Positions 46,921 to 58,600 of a stretch of 64,000 nt of DNA are shown here, one piece after another; within the stretch, counting starts at the first letter, position 1; each line of letters begins with the position of its first letter. The notes under the pieces were generated by a model that saw only the letters and a list, made by a program, of their open reading frames with translations, was not told the origin of the DNA and searched no databases. This stretch comes from Parietaria judaica (lineage: Eukaryota; Streptophyta; Magnoliopsida; Rosales; Urticaceae). The position numbers and the translations under genes were made by a program. The DNA is taken from positions 14,129,001 through 14,193,000 of the forward strand of contig OX940869.1 of NCBI GenBank assembly GCA_954871525.1, in the 5' to 3' direction.

Positions 46921-47218
46921 ATGTAAGTGTTTGTATTTATAAGTGAAACAATGATAGGACTATGGGAGAATATTTTCTCTCTATATCACTGAACGAAGAA
47001 TTACAAAAGAAGTGGAGAGGTGAAATTAAATGCTAGCACACATGCTCTTTATATAAATACACAAGCACTTTTAAAATTACAATATTACCCCTCGAAGCTT
47101 GTCTGCAAAGTAAAAGATAATAGATAATAAAGTTAGCAAAACTTGGTGAGCAAGTAAGATATTATTATAATAACAACTTGCAAGCCAAGTTGTATAGCCA
47201 TGTCATGGCTTACGTCCA
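46917..47218 (-). repeat. Truncated 3' LTR of the copia element
   Basis: Matches 51807-52104 closely. About 50 outer bases (tgttgggttccc...) are missing at the left edge. Confidence 0.88.
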
Positions 47219-50200
47219 TATTCTCCCCCGTAAGCTTGACGTGGCTTGAGGTTCTTCACACCGAGTAACTCTCTCATCTCTGCGAACTTGACTCTTGCTA
47301 GAGCCTTAGTGAGTATGTCTGCACGTTGCTCTCTTGTGTTGACAAACTCCACGATGATCTCTCGCTTCTCCACACACTCGCGAATAAAGTTAAAGCGAGT
47401 GTCGATATGCTTGCTGCGTCCATGAAACACCGGATTTTTCATCAGTGCAATCGCAGACTTGTTGTGGACGTAGCGAGTTACTGGCTTCTACTCGGCTCCT
47501 GTTATTTCACTTAGTAAGTTCCTTAGCCATAATGTTTGACACGACGCTCCGGTCGCTGCCATGAACTAGGCTTCACAAGACAATAAGGCTACATTTTTCT
47601 GCTTCTGAGACTGCCAAGTGATCAGATTACCGTTGAGGTAAAATGCCATCCCTCTGGTACTTTTTCTATCATCGACATCACCGGCTAGATCGCTGTCGGT
47701 AAAGCCAACCAGTTTTTCAGCTTCACTTCCTCTTCCGTACCGGATCCCTTAACTCGTCGTTTCCTTCACGTAACGAAGGATGTGCTTCACAGCCTGCTGG
47801 TGTAGACTAGTAGGCTTCTCCATGTGACGACTCACCATGCCAACTGTATATGAGATGTCAGGTCGGGTGTGGGTTAAGTATCTGAGGCACTCGACGACAC
47901 GCCTGTACTCTGTGGGATCCACTGAAGTTCCTTCTGCATCTTTCCCGAGCTTTAACTTCGCTTCCATAGGATACTTGCTCGGGTTGCAGTCCGCCATCTT
48001 GAATTGCTTCAGAATCTTCTTCGCGTAGGCTGTCTGCCTTAGCGTGATGCATTCCTTCTTCTGATCGACCTCGATGCCGAGGTAGTATGAGAGTAATACG
48101 AGGTCGCTCATCTCGAACTCCTTTATCATCTACTTTTTAATCCATCAATGCCTTCTGCACTGGATCCGGTCACGATCAAGTCGTCGACGTACACACCAAC
48201 GATGAGGGCCTCCTCTCCTGAGCTCCTCGTGTAGACTGCTTGCTCCTGGGAACATTTCTTGAAACCAAGACTCTTCATACTCCTGTCGAGTCGAGTGTTC
48301 CATACACGTGGTGCTTGTCGCAACCCATAAAGAGCTTTTGACAATTTGTACACCTTGTGCTCTGCGACGAAGCCTTTCGGCTGAGCAACGTAGACTTCTT
48401 CTTCAAGTTCACCATTTAGGAATGCTGATTTGACGTCCAGGTGATGGATTTTCCAACCTCGGTGAGCAGCGAGGGCTAGGATTAGCCTGACCGTGTCGAG
48501 TCTGGCTACTAGAGCGAAAACTTCCTCGAAGTCTACTCCCTGCTTCTGCATGTAGCCCTTTGTGACCAGTCTGGCCTTGTGCTTGAGGACCTTGCCTTCG
48601 GAGTCTTTTTTGAGCTTGTAGACCCACTTCAGACCAATGGACTTGTGACCTTTTGGAAGGTCGACTAGTTCCCATGTCTGATTTTTCTCAATGGACTCCA
48701 ACTCTCTGTTCATCGCTTCCTGCCATTCCTTTTTGGTGGCTGCCTCACGATAGTTGGTTGGTTCCTCTTCAGTAACCAGCAGGAGCTCCTCTGGGCTCAA
48801 ATCAAGCTCCCGTGCTTCTCCACAGACGTTGGACAAGGTACGAAACCCTCTTGGTCCGTCCTTGATCGACGAGTCTCCCGAGCTGGTCCCTCCCAAACTA
48901 GCTGTTTCTGAGATCGGGGTGATTATCCCTGATCCTGGGTTAGTCTAGCCTGGTGGTCAGTTCATTCCAGTCATGCTAGTTCCAAGCGAATTGATTTCCG
49001 TCGAACTGGGCGTTGCTAGTCCTTGGAAGGGGCTCTCTCCCTCTTCGTGCTCGACCGTTTCTTCCTCTTCGAGCATGAACTCCACCAAGTTTTGTTCGGG
49101 CTCTCCATTCTCGTTGCGCCAATCCCACTTTTTTTCCTCTTCGGACACGGCGTCTCTGCTCACATGCACTTTGCCACGTAGGGGGTAGTAAAACCTGTGT
49201 GTCTTGCTCCCTTCTTCAGCGCCAAGGTACACCATCGGCTGACTTCGATCATCGAGCTTCTTGAGGTGTGGACCCACAATCTTCACATGTGCAGTACACT
49301 CAAACACCTTCAAATGCTCCAGATGAGGTTTCTTCCCTTTCCATGCTTGGTAAGGGGTGCACTCGCCTAGCACTTTCGTGGGTAGACGGTTCAACAAGTA
49401 GACCGCGTGTCGTACTGCTTCTCCCCAAAATCTCGCTGGGACTTGCATGCTCTTCAGCAAACTCCTTGTTGTGTCCATCACAGTCCGGTTTCTTCTCTCC
49501 ACCACACCGTTTTGCTGGGGCATGTACGGTGCAGTGAGGTGTCGCTCTACACCTTCTTCTTCGCAGTACTCTGCGAAATTCTGAGACATGAACTCGCCTC
49601 CTCGATCTGTTCGCAGGGTCTTCAGTCTATGTCCTGACTGGTTCTCCATAAGCCTCTTGAACTTCTTGAAGATTTCAAGGACTCCACTCTTCTCCTTGAG
49701 CGTATAAACCCACATCCAACGGCTGTAGTCGTCAACAAGCAAAAATAATTACTTGTTGCCAGTTAGGGTGGCCGGGGTGATTGGACCACATAGGTCAGCG
49801 TGCACCAGTTGGAGGGGTCGCTCTACTCGGAACTTGGCCTTGATCGGAAATGGCACTCTCGCCTATTTTGCGACCATGCAGCATTCACATAGCTGATTGG
49901 GGTGCTCAATCTTCGGTACCCCAAAGGCCATCTTCTTCTCTCCCATCATCTTGAGCGCGTAGAAAGTTACGTGACCAAGTCGTGCGTGCCACAACCAAGC
50001 CGGGTTTGCTAGGGACGCCATTAAGCAGACGGGTTGGCCTGTCTCTAGCAGTATCTTGTACAGCCTGTTCGGCGTTCTCTTCACCTTCATCAACAGGGCG
50101 CCACATCTTCAAGTACGAGCCGGCCATCATCACCGTGTTGTCGACTTCCGTCATCTGACCAAGGCTGATGATGTTACTCTTCAGCTTCGGGATGTAGTAA

Positions 50201-51597
50201 ACCTGAGTCAGCAGGCGTTGGTCCCCGTTCTTGCACTGGAACAGGATGGACCCTCTGCCTCTGATTTCGACGATCGATTCATCGCCGAACTTCACACTCC
50301 CGGTGATCTTCTCATCGAACTCTTCAAACTTAGCTCGATCTCCCGTCATGTGGTTGCTCGCACCATTGTCTAAATACCAGACGTCGGTATAGACTTTCTT
50401 CTCTCCGTCTACGAGGAGGTTTGCAATAACCTTGTCCTCGATAAGCATGACCGTCTCGTCGGTCATCTTCTCCAGGCTGGGCCTCTTCTTGGCTATCATC
50501 AGCTTGGGCTCCGGGCTCGACTTTACGTCGACTGGCTCTTCCAGGTCGGTCTTCTCTCTGACCAATTCTCGCCTGGGTTCAGCGTCGATCTCGACTTCTA
50601 CGCTCGTCTCCTCGTCTCCCCGCACTTCAACGTTCATCTCCTACTGGGCGAACATCAACATTTGCTCGTCTTCGTGGAATCTTGTCAGATTCGCTTTGTC
50701 GCCGTGCTTTTTACTGCTGCATTCCGATGCATAGTGCCCGAGCTTTTGACAATTATAGCACTTTACCATACTCTTGTCTCTTCGGGCCGTGGTGCCTTCT
50801 TGGCGGGGTGAGCTACTGTCGCGACCTCGCATTTCACGACCTCGCCCTCGTCCTCGGCCTCTACCACGTGCTCGGTTATCTCTGTTGTACCTGCTACGAC
50901 TTGACAAGCTTGAAGAAGACTAAGCTCCATGATTCTTCTTCTGCTTGGCCACCCATTCTTCATGCGTTAGCAGGAGGTGCTTCTCCTCTTCATTCTTCAG
51001 CGTGACGCCTCCCATTTGCTTAGCCATCGCTTCTTGGCTTGCAAGCAAATTCTCGAACTCTACAAGTGATGGTTGAACAGGCCATCCTTGTACAACAATC
51101 AAGAAGCTTCGATATTCCGGTCTCAATCCATGGATAATGATTCTCTTTATACGAGCTTCTCCGATAACGGACTTCGTATCGAGATCGCTAATCTCACGAC
51201 ATATCGACTTGACCTTCTGAAAATACTGAGCAATCGTCACGTCACGTTGTGAGATTGACAGTAGCTCGTTCTCCAAGAGCTATAGCCTCGCATCATTCTT
51301 CTTTGAGAAAAGCATCATGAATGTCTCCCATGCTTCTTTTGGCGTCTTGTCGTCCCGAATGTGCTCCAACATCTCTTCTTCAACGGCGGTCTTTAGGGCG
51401 AACATGGCTTTGCCTGGTTTGATTCTCCATTTGCACAAGATGCCGTTAGCATCTTCCTCCGGTGGCGAAGTTTCGCTTCCGCCGACGACCTCCCAAATGT
51501 CGTGTCCTTGCAAATAAGACATCATGCATGTTGCCCATGTGTTATAGTTGTTGCTGTTGAGTTTCTTAATTCCTCTGACGACTTGGAGATCACCCAT
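47203..51597 (-). pseudogene. Copia gag-pol pseudogene
   Basis: Starts MGDLQVVRGIKKLNSNNY at 51597. Gag runs to about 50900, with a CCHC knuckle CYNCQKLGHYASEC (50790-50740). The protease box is WYLDNGASNHMTGD (about 50370). The GAG-pre-integrase segment LWHARLGHV is near 49985, and the integrase core MLVDDYSRWMWVYTL, TDRGGEF, PQQNGVVERRNR lies at 49742-49450. RT (48896-48126) has KWVYKLK, KSAFLNGEL, GLRQAPR and the YVDD catalytic box. RNase H (48129-47203) ends with KHIDTRFNFIRE and DILTKAL. Stops interrupt at 51278, 50918, 50639, about 49864 and 48955, with frameshifts near 50100 and 48125. The element is inactive as written, but the domains remain easily read, so decay is moderate. Confidence 0.92.
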
Positions 51598-51739
51598 CGT
51601 GTTGGCAGTACCTCGACACAAAGAAAACTCACACAGTAAAATCTCAAGAAATCGTTTCTGATGTGGAAGATCAGTCGGAACCGCAACTACAGAGCATACT
51701 AAGACTTTCAAGAGACCTAACAACCACACTCAGAACCTC

Positions 51740-51751
51740 GCTCTGATACCA
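51740..51751 (-). other. Primer-binding site for initiator Met tRNA (copia)
   Basis: gctctgatacca lies two bases from the LTR edge at 51754. Confidence 0.9.
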
Positions 51752-51753
51752 AA

Positions 51754-52104
51754 TGTTGGGTTCCCACTTCCAGTCACTCAAAACCAAACATTCTCTGTTT
51801 GTATTTATATATATGTAAGTGTCTGTATTTATAAGTGAAACAATGATAGGACTATGGGAGAATCTTTTCTCTCTATATCACTGAACGAAGAATTACAAAA
51901 GAAGTGGAGAGGTAAAATTAAATGCTAGCACACATGCTCTTTATATAGGTACACAAGCACTTCTAAAATTACAATATTACCCCTAGAAGCTTGTCGTAAA
52001 AGATAATAGATAATAAAGTTAGCAAAACTTGGTGAGCAAGTAAGATATTATTATAATAACAACTTGCAAGCCAAGTTGTATAGCCATGTCATGGCTTACG
52101 TCCA
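51754..52104 (-). repeat. 5' LTR of the copia element
   Basis: 351 bases. Its outer edge abuts the GCCGCGGC-rich end of the second CACTA remnant. Confidence 0.9.
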
Positions 52105-52480
52105 TACGCCGCGGCAGGATATAACCACGCCGCGGCCAGTTCAATATACGCCACGGTTTATTGATTTTGCGCCGTGGCATCCTAGCATCCAACGACACAT
52201 ATAAGTATCGTGGAATGATACATTCGCTGCGGCGTAACATGTCCTGCCGCGACGTATATCTGCCTCGAGCCCTCACATATGTCGCGGCCTATGTATTTTG
52301 TGCCGTGGCGTTTTTGCATCCGACGACACTTATATGTGTCGTAACAGTGTATAAACGTCGCGGCCTGTGTATTTTGTGCCGCGGCGTTTTTGCATCCGAC
52401 GACACTTATATGTGTTGTAACAGTGTAGAAATGCCACATCTAATTATAGGTATGCCACGGCGTTTTTCAGCCTGGAAGTA
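52105..52480. repeat. Left subterminal repeats of CACTA remnant 2
   Basis: Repeated gccgcggc/gccgtggc words plus the palindrome cgacacatataagtatcg or cgacgacacttatatgtgtcg at about 52190, 52320 and 52397. The last two units form an ~80-base tandem repeat. No CACTA-type terminal bases are visible next to the copia LTR. Confidence 0.75.
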
Positions 52481-52786
52481 AAATTTTGGGCTTCCTACAA
52501 CGGTTTCATTATCCGTCGTCGAAAATTTAATAAAATATTTAAAAAAATTGGGCAATTAAAATCGCCCGGATGCTTTGGTATCACCTGTAAATAATAAATA
52601 ATAGATATTTTATATAATAAATTATAAAATAAATTACAAAATTAACCGAATAAATTTCAAAATTAACCGATCCATACAAATAACTTTCCGTACCAACCAA
52701 AAATATCGTTCACACTTAATAATAGTACCATCGTCCATATACCTAAAAATAATACTGTGTATTATAAACAAAACTATCATAATATT

Positions 52787-55082
52787 CTATTCTTCATCAT
52801 ACTTAGCAAATTTTTGAAGAAAATATAAACCTAATCTAATTCTAAGAGAATCTATCTCTTTTAAACTATAAATATTTTTTTTATCAACAAAAGTAGTACC
52901 CTTTAAGATGATGTCGTGCAAGAACTTCAGGACGAAGTATTCGCACTCGTGATTTCCCGGTTGTTTCGGACATGATTTTGAAATCGCCACTTTTATCTCC
53001 GAGTGCAAATTCAAGCCGGTTGAATGGTGTAACTTGAAATTTGCCCCGAGCCTACAAAAAAAGTTAAACGTTAACTATACGCAACCTTTTATTTGAAATA
53101 CATCAATAATAAACATATAATTTAAATATTCGAGAATACTTACTTGTCAAAAAACTTGGATAAATGCACATTCAAACCCAATGAATTTTTAAGTGAATCG
53201 AATACGGTCACACTATTACGCCAAGGGTTATACACGAGGAGTGTCCAATGATGGTGACTATAGTATGACATCAACCACAATTTTTCTTTCTTGAATTTTG
53301 ATATATTTTGGAAGAAACCGCGACATCATCGTCCAATTCTTTTAACCTCTTTTCTTCGTCGTAGTAAGAGTTGTAATTTATGTCGTTATACGGCGGAATA
53401 AAACCGTACAATTCCCTCCAATAACTTTTTGGCATGAATATTTGTAACAAGTAACTACAAATATATACAAATATAATATAAGTAAAGGTAGAATAAATTA
53501 TCCATATTTTCAAATCATTAAGAAGTAAGGAAATAAGTATGTAAAAATAGAAAACATACCCTTGACAAGTTGTTAAATCCGAGACAACGAGAGAGTACTT
53601 AATCTTTCTTTTTTTTCATCTTGTGGACTTTTGTCAACCTCTTTTGGCTTGGGTTTGGGAGATCAACTACCTTTGGAACCGACATTCTTGATTAACCTTG
53701 TCGGCCAAGGCACAAAGTGGCCGATCGCGTCTTCGAGATATTTCAAACATTGTGTTTCCATCGGCATCGGGAGAGGAATTTTAGGGATTTTAGAATTCAC
53801 CGCTTCAATTAACACCCGACTATATTCGCTCGCATATTCTACCTTAAGAAACGGTACCTCGTCCGGGACACTACTTTAATATGCCATCCCCGTTGCGACG
53901 TGTTCTTCAAAAACGTCCAAGTAGAGAAAACAGTCGATGACTCTATCACCTGAAATGGGTGTCCTTGGATGAGACGCCGCCGGTCGTACATCCATCGAGC
54001 CCATTCCGCGAACACTGCTTCCATTGTCGACTGTTACGGGCTTAGTCTTTTTAGCCGGACTAACCGAAGCGAGCGCTTGACTAATCGGAGTGCCTCCATG
54101 GGAGCAAAGATCGTTACTCCCTTCAAAATATTGAGACATTGATTTTTGGATGAATTGTTCCATTTTTTACTTCCGTTCTTCCATAGCCGCTTCTTTCGCT
54201 TTACTTTTCAATTTCATTTCTGTTATTTTCGCTTGGAGGCTTTTAACGACGGGATTGGACGTTGAGTTGGATGCTCAGTGATATGTTCGCTTTGTGACGT
54301 ATTTTGTTTGTCCCCGAACTCGTCCGGGTTGGTCTTTCTTTCCCAATGCTCGTGTGAACACATCAACTTTCTCATCGGGTTCGAACTCGTTCTAACAATT
54401 AAACAACAATTACAAGAGAATCAAACTCTATATAATATAAGTAAATAGAATCAAAATCCATATATTTGCACTATATTATATATATACTTACTATTTTCTC
54501 CATTATTGGCTCCAAAGTTGGGTCCTTTAATGAACCATCGGGGTTCTTCCTCGTGACGCACCAAAGTGTGGGTTGGGTGGCCTATTCTCCATTTTCACCA
54601 TGCTACGAAACAAAATAAACATGTTATTCGATTCTAGGAAATAAAATAAAATTAAAACACAAAATTAGAACCCTTACTAGTTTTTGATCGATCTTCCGAT
54701 ATCCGTTTCGGCCCGTTCTCGCGAGGTATTCAACTTGTTATCTATGAGCTTTATTTTGCTTCGAGATTCTCTGGAACCTTTCACTTAATCTAATATTCAC
54801 AAACTCCTTCCATACTTCGTCCATGATGCTCGTGTAATACTTCTCAACAATATTCAGTCACACAAAAATGCTTTTATCCTTGCGATCTTTCTTGACTAAG
54901 GTAGAGAGATCATGCCGGAATTGTCTTGCCGAATCCCCGACACTTGATAAACATTGTGTCTTGAACCATCCCGGAACAACAAATGCTTGTTCAACTTCAT
55001 TCCATATCCGTACTTTCACCTTAGACCATTTTTTATGTCTCCAATCGAGTATAGTGATTGGAGCGAATTCCTGAGCTAACAC
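52787..55082 (-). pseudogene. CACTA-associated Ulp1-type protein remnant 2
   Basis: Minus strand. 55082-54858 carries FVVPGWFKTQCLSSVGDSAR with QFRHDLS, as in the N-terminal domain of the CACTA second protein. 54163-53876 is the variable middle with GTPISQALASVSPAKK, followed by FVPWPTRLI. The C48 protease region follows: HHHWTLLVYN (about 53255) and SCPKQPGNHECEYFVLKFLHDI (52960-52895). In this copy the usual CGYY after the catalytic Cys reads CEYF. Stops and frame changes separate the parts. Same protein family as 39893-42040 but clearly diverged, so the two are separate insertions. Confidence 0.72.
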
Positions 55083-55259
55083 TCCAATCCAACTACCTAA
55101 AAGATCACCTTATTCTCCTTTCGGTTGTTCTTTCTCATCAAATTGAACATGTAATTTTCCCCCTATGCTTTAATAGAGTGATTCTTCTCATTACAGTCAC
55201 TTTTCTTCTTCCTAAATCTTTTAGTTTTCTTCTAGGTTTTGTTTCCTTACGGTCTATAC

Positions 55260-56004
55260 CTCCGTAAAATAATTAACTCAATCTTAGAAACAAGTTGAAT
55301 CCAATATATACACAACACTTAATAATTCAAAATAAATAAACTAACCGGGTGATGGCTTAGTTTCTTCACATTCAGGTGACTCGTCTCGATCCGACATAGT
55401 GAAGTAGCTAGTATTCCTAAATAAATTGAACAACACAAATTGATAAACAAATAATGATAAAATAATCCAAGAAACCTACACATAAACACAAATTCATCTA
55501 CCAGTTCATAAACCCACCAAATTTATCAATAATTTTTGAAAAACATAAACCCACCAAAAAACCGAAACACGAATCAACAAAAACTAAAAAGCATCAACAA
55601 ATTCATTAACCCACTAAGAGATATTCACTAAATCATCAAAATATCATCAAAAAACTATAAACAATGTTATTTTAACACAAAAAATGCATTAAACATGTAA
55701 TATCAATTTAGGGCTCGGATTATAACCTTGTTCAAAGTAAAAATTCGGATTAAGGGGTAAGGGAGTAGACTTGTTGATGGCCGGCGTTCTCCACCATGGC
55801 GGTGACGACGACGGCGACGTCTAGGGCAAGGTTGAGGAGAAAAAGAGAGAAGGAGAGAAGGAAGAATGATAGAAAGAGAGAAGTGACCGAAGTGAGAAGA
55901 GAAGAAAAAAGAGATGGAAAGGTTGAAATGAGAGAGAAAAATGGAGGGAAACAGAAAAAAAAGACAAAAAAAAAATTAGGGTTTCGACGACATAAGATTA
56001 GATA
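55260..56004. other. Non-coding 5' part of CACTA remnant 2
   Basis: AT-rich to 55780, then a GA-rich run (55830-55970). A 72-codon Arg/Lys/Glu-rich frame opens on the + strand (55796-56014); it is simple-sequence and opposite to the element, so I do not call it a gene. Confidence 0.45.
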
Positions 56005-56019
56005 TGTCGTGTAAAATCC

Positions 56020-56375
56020 CGATTCTCACCGCGGCGTGTTTAAGTAAAAGCCACGGCGCAACCGACGTGGCATCAAAACGTGCCGCGGCGGATAAACAAT
56101 AGCCGCGGCGAACATTGGTACGAAACAAACCCGTAGCCTCTGTAATATTGGGATGCAAATTTCGCCGCGGCTAACAAGATCACGCCGTGGCGCTCTATAA
56201 ACAGCCGCAGCGAATCGTGCTTACAAACTTACAGAACCTACGGGTTTAATTGGTACAAATTTTGCCGCGGCTTGTGTTTTAAATGTCGCGGCGAGTCGAA
56301 CCGACGACACTTATTTGTGTCGTAGCATGATATGCCTCGGCGTATTAGTAAAGTGCCGCGGCGTGTAAATGTTAA
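56020..56375. repeat. Right subterminal repeats of CACTA remnant 2
   Basis: gccgcggcg/gccacggcg words every 30-40 bases and one cgacgacacttatttgtgtcg palindrome, mirroring 52105-52480. A terminal GTAGTG was not found after it. Confidence 0.72.
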
Positions 56376-57401
56376 TTGTTTTATTTTCAATACTTTACAA
56401 ATTTAAAAATGAAAAATATCTTATATTACTCATTGTTTAGATTATTATACTAAAATAACATTATCTAATATATAATAAAATAGTAATAAAATTTTTAAAT
56501 TAAAAAAACCTATGAAGTCGTTGAAAAACTAGAATGGATAAATATAAGTTTATTATTACAAAAATTATTATTTCATTCAATTACATGTTCAAAAGTTTTC
56601 GATGAAGAACATCTCTATCTTTGTGCGTTTTTAGGTGCGCGTGAGATGAACACAACTAATGGGGTATAAGGTTTAGTGTTTAGGGTTTAAGGCTTAAGGT
56701 TAGGGTTTGGGGTTAGGGTTTAGCCGATTTATTAAATTTCTAAACATGCAATTTTATTTAAACAAAAATAATTCAAGAGTACATAATATATCTCTTTCAA
56801 TAATAATATAGTAATCGATCATTGATTAGTTATTATATACTAAATGTACTTTTGTGCCAATAATTAGAAAACGTGAAATTAAAAAACAAATAATGTTCAA
56901 ATCACAGAGAGAGGAGACCAATGGTGTGGGAATGGGCTGGATTTGGGTAAAGATAACCATTAGATTAAAATCTAATTAGGCCTAACGCTAGGGGGGCTAA
57001 ATGAAATTTTCTTGTAGGGGTTGACTTCAGTCTAATTAGGCCTAACGTAGGCATTTTTTTTTAGATTGGAGGGACTATAGCCTTTATTGGGCTCTTAATG
57101 GAGCCGCAAATAGGTGAAATATCCGTTCTTAGTCAATATTCCCGTAAAATCAAAGACATTGGTATTCAATATTAGGATAACAAGTACCAAAAATTCATTT
57201 ATACGTAATATTCCTATTTTATATTTATGATACTATTTAAAAAATATATATCAGGAAATTAAATGATCATTAATTAGAGTTGGTTTTACTATTGAACTTA
57301 ATAAGTTTATCGATTCATGAATAAGTGACTAGAATCTGAATTTTTTGTTTTTATTTCTTAAGAAAATAAAATAAAATCTTGATATTTTAAAGAATACAAT
57401 T
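56376..57401. other. AT-rich intergenic stretch
   Basis: No gene. Contains the telomere-like patch at 56669-56725 and two copies of ctaattaggcctaacg (about 56968 and 57030). Confidence 0.55.
56669..56725 (+). repeat. Interstitial telomere-like repeat
   Basis: About seven degenerate copies of TTTAGGG, the plant telomere unit (gtttagtg, tttagggttt, gttagggttt and similar). Too short and degenerate to be a chromosome end. Confidence 0.65.
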
Positions 57402-58027
57402 TGTTGAGAGCGTTTTAGACTCTCAACAATCACAAGGTTCTAACCCTTGTTCATTAAAGAAAGGGTTCGGTTTCTCTTGTTTATTAACTAAGAACACTCT
57501 AAGAACAATGATGAAAATGCTTGTGTATTTCTTTCTTGGTACAACGATATTACAAGTGTGAATACAAGGTCCTCCTTCACATACGAGGCCTCTCTTGCCT
57601 TTTATATCCCTAGCTCGCCCCACATTCCCGCCATTCTTTGCGTTCCATCACTCCCTTCCCTTAGGGTGGTTGACGAGGGCATGGTCGGCATCGTAACTTG
57701 TGCCTACGGGGATTATCGATCGTGATGGGTGGTTGGGGGTAGGTAGGGGCGCATTAAATGCTCATCACATCGGCCGTCAGCCCATGCTGCGAGGCCGCTG
57801 GCGACGCCTCTGGCCGATTCCTAGCGTCTACTCCTATGCCTGCGAGGCCTGTCATCCCTTTCACCGACCTTCCAGCACACCGTCGCCCTCGGCGTCTCCC
57901 GCCGACTTTTGGTACTTATGTCCCGCGATGCTCATAATTCTCCTTTTCTCGTTGCCTTCGAGTCGTCGCCTCGCTGAATATCGCCTATCTTTTCATTAGG
58001 TGGATCCGACCAAATCCGACCTTAACA
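57402..58027 (-). repeat. 3' LTR of the Tat element
   Basis: Left edge tgttgagagcg, right edge gaccaaatccgaccttaaca. The right edge is the same terminus as in the LTRs at 5660 and 36563. The interior shares gccgtcagcc and ttaaatgc words with the solo LTR. Confidence 0.82.
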
Positions 58028-58046
58028 GTTAGCCCCCCATTTTATC
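58028..58046 (-). other. Polypurine tract of the Tat element
   Basis: gttagccccccattttatc, i.e. gataaaatggggggctaac on the minus strand. Differs in one base from the tract at 9341-9359. Confidence 0.8.
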
Positions 58047-58600
58047 GAGTGTTTGACACTTGGTAAAATGAACGGCGTGACTCGGGCCAGCTAGAGGCTC
58101 TCGAGGATATCCAAATTGGTAAGGGTACCCCTGATAAGGTTATTTCGTGCGAGGGCACTTCTGGCGAGGGCACTTCTGGTGAGGGCGCTCTTGGCGAAGA
58201 CACTTCTGGCGAGGGCACGAGGGCACTTCTGCGTGGACCTTTCGTCTTCCCGACATCTTCTGGTATCTGGGCCCACCATGCGTCACTTCGTAAGGTGCTA
58301 GGCCTCGGGCAGGTGGAACGTCTCCTACACGCTATTCTGACACGTTCCATTGCACTTGAGTGTGCCTGGGTAGCCGTAACGTTGCTTCATCTTGATCGTT
58401 ACCTTGCTCGGTTGCTTTCGCTCCTGGGCCGTTGGATTAATTCACGCGCTCTCCTTTTAAACTTCCCCCTCCTTCTTCTTCTTCTCTTCTTCGTTTTTCC
58501 TCTCCAACTGTCTTTCTTTCTCAGAGCTCTATTCTCTTGCTCTGACTTCCAGCATACTCTTTCTTCCTCTTCTTCTTCCTCTTCCTCTTCCTCTGACCTG

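Larger units (their letters stand above)
46917..52104 (-). mobile_element. Ty1/copia retrotransposon with truncated 3' LTR
   Basis: The 5' LTR is complete at 51754-52104 (351 bases; tgttggg at its left edge and cgtcca at its right edge on the + strand). The 3' LTR keeps only 46917-47218 (302 bases). An initiator-Met primer site lies at 51740-51751, and the polypurine tract is read from tctcccccgt at 47220-47229. Domain order gag-protease-integrase-RT-RNase H is that of copia. With one outer edge lost, no target duplication can be checked. Confidence 0.92.

Noticed and set aside
55796..56014. Arg/Lys/Glu-rich 72-codon frame
   Set aside because: A purine-rich simple-sequence run within the CACTA remnant, opposite to the element's coding strand.
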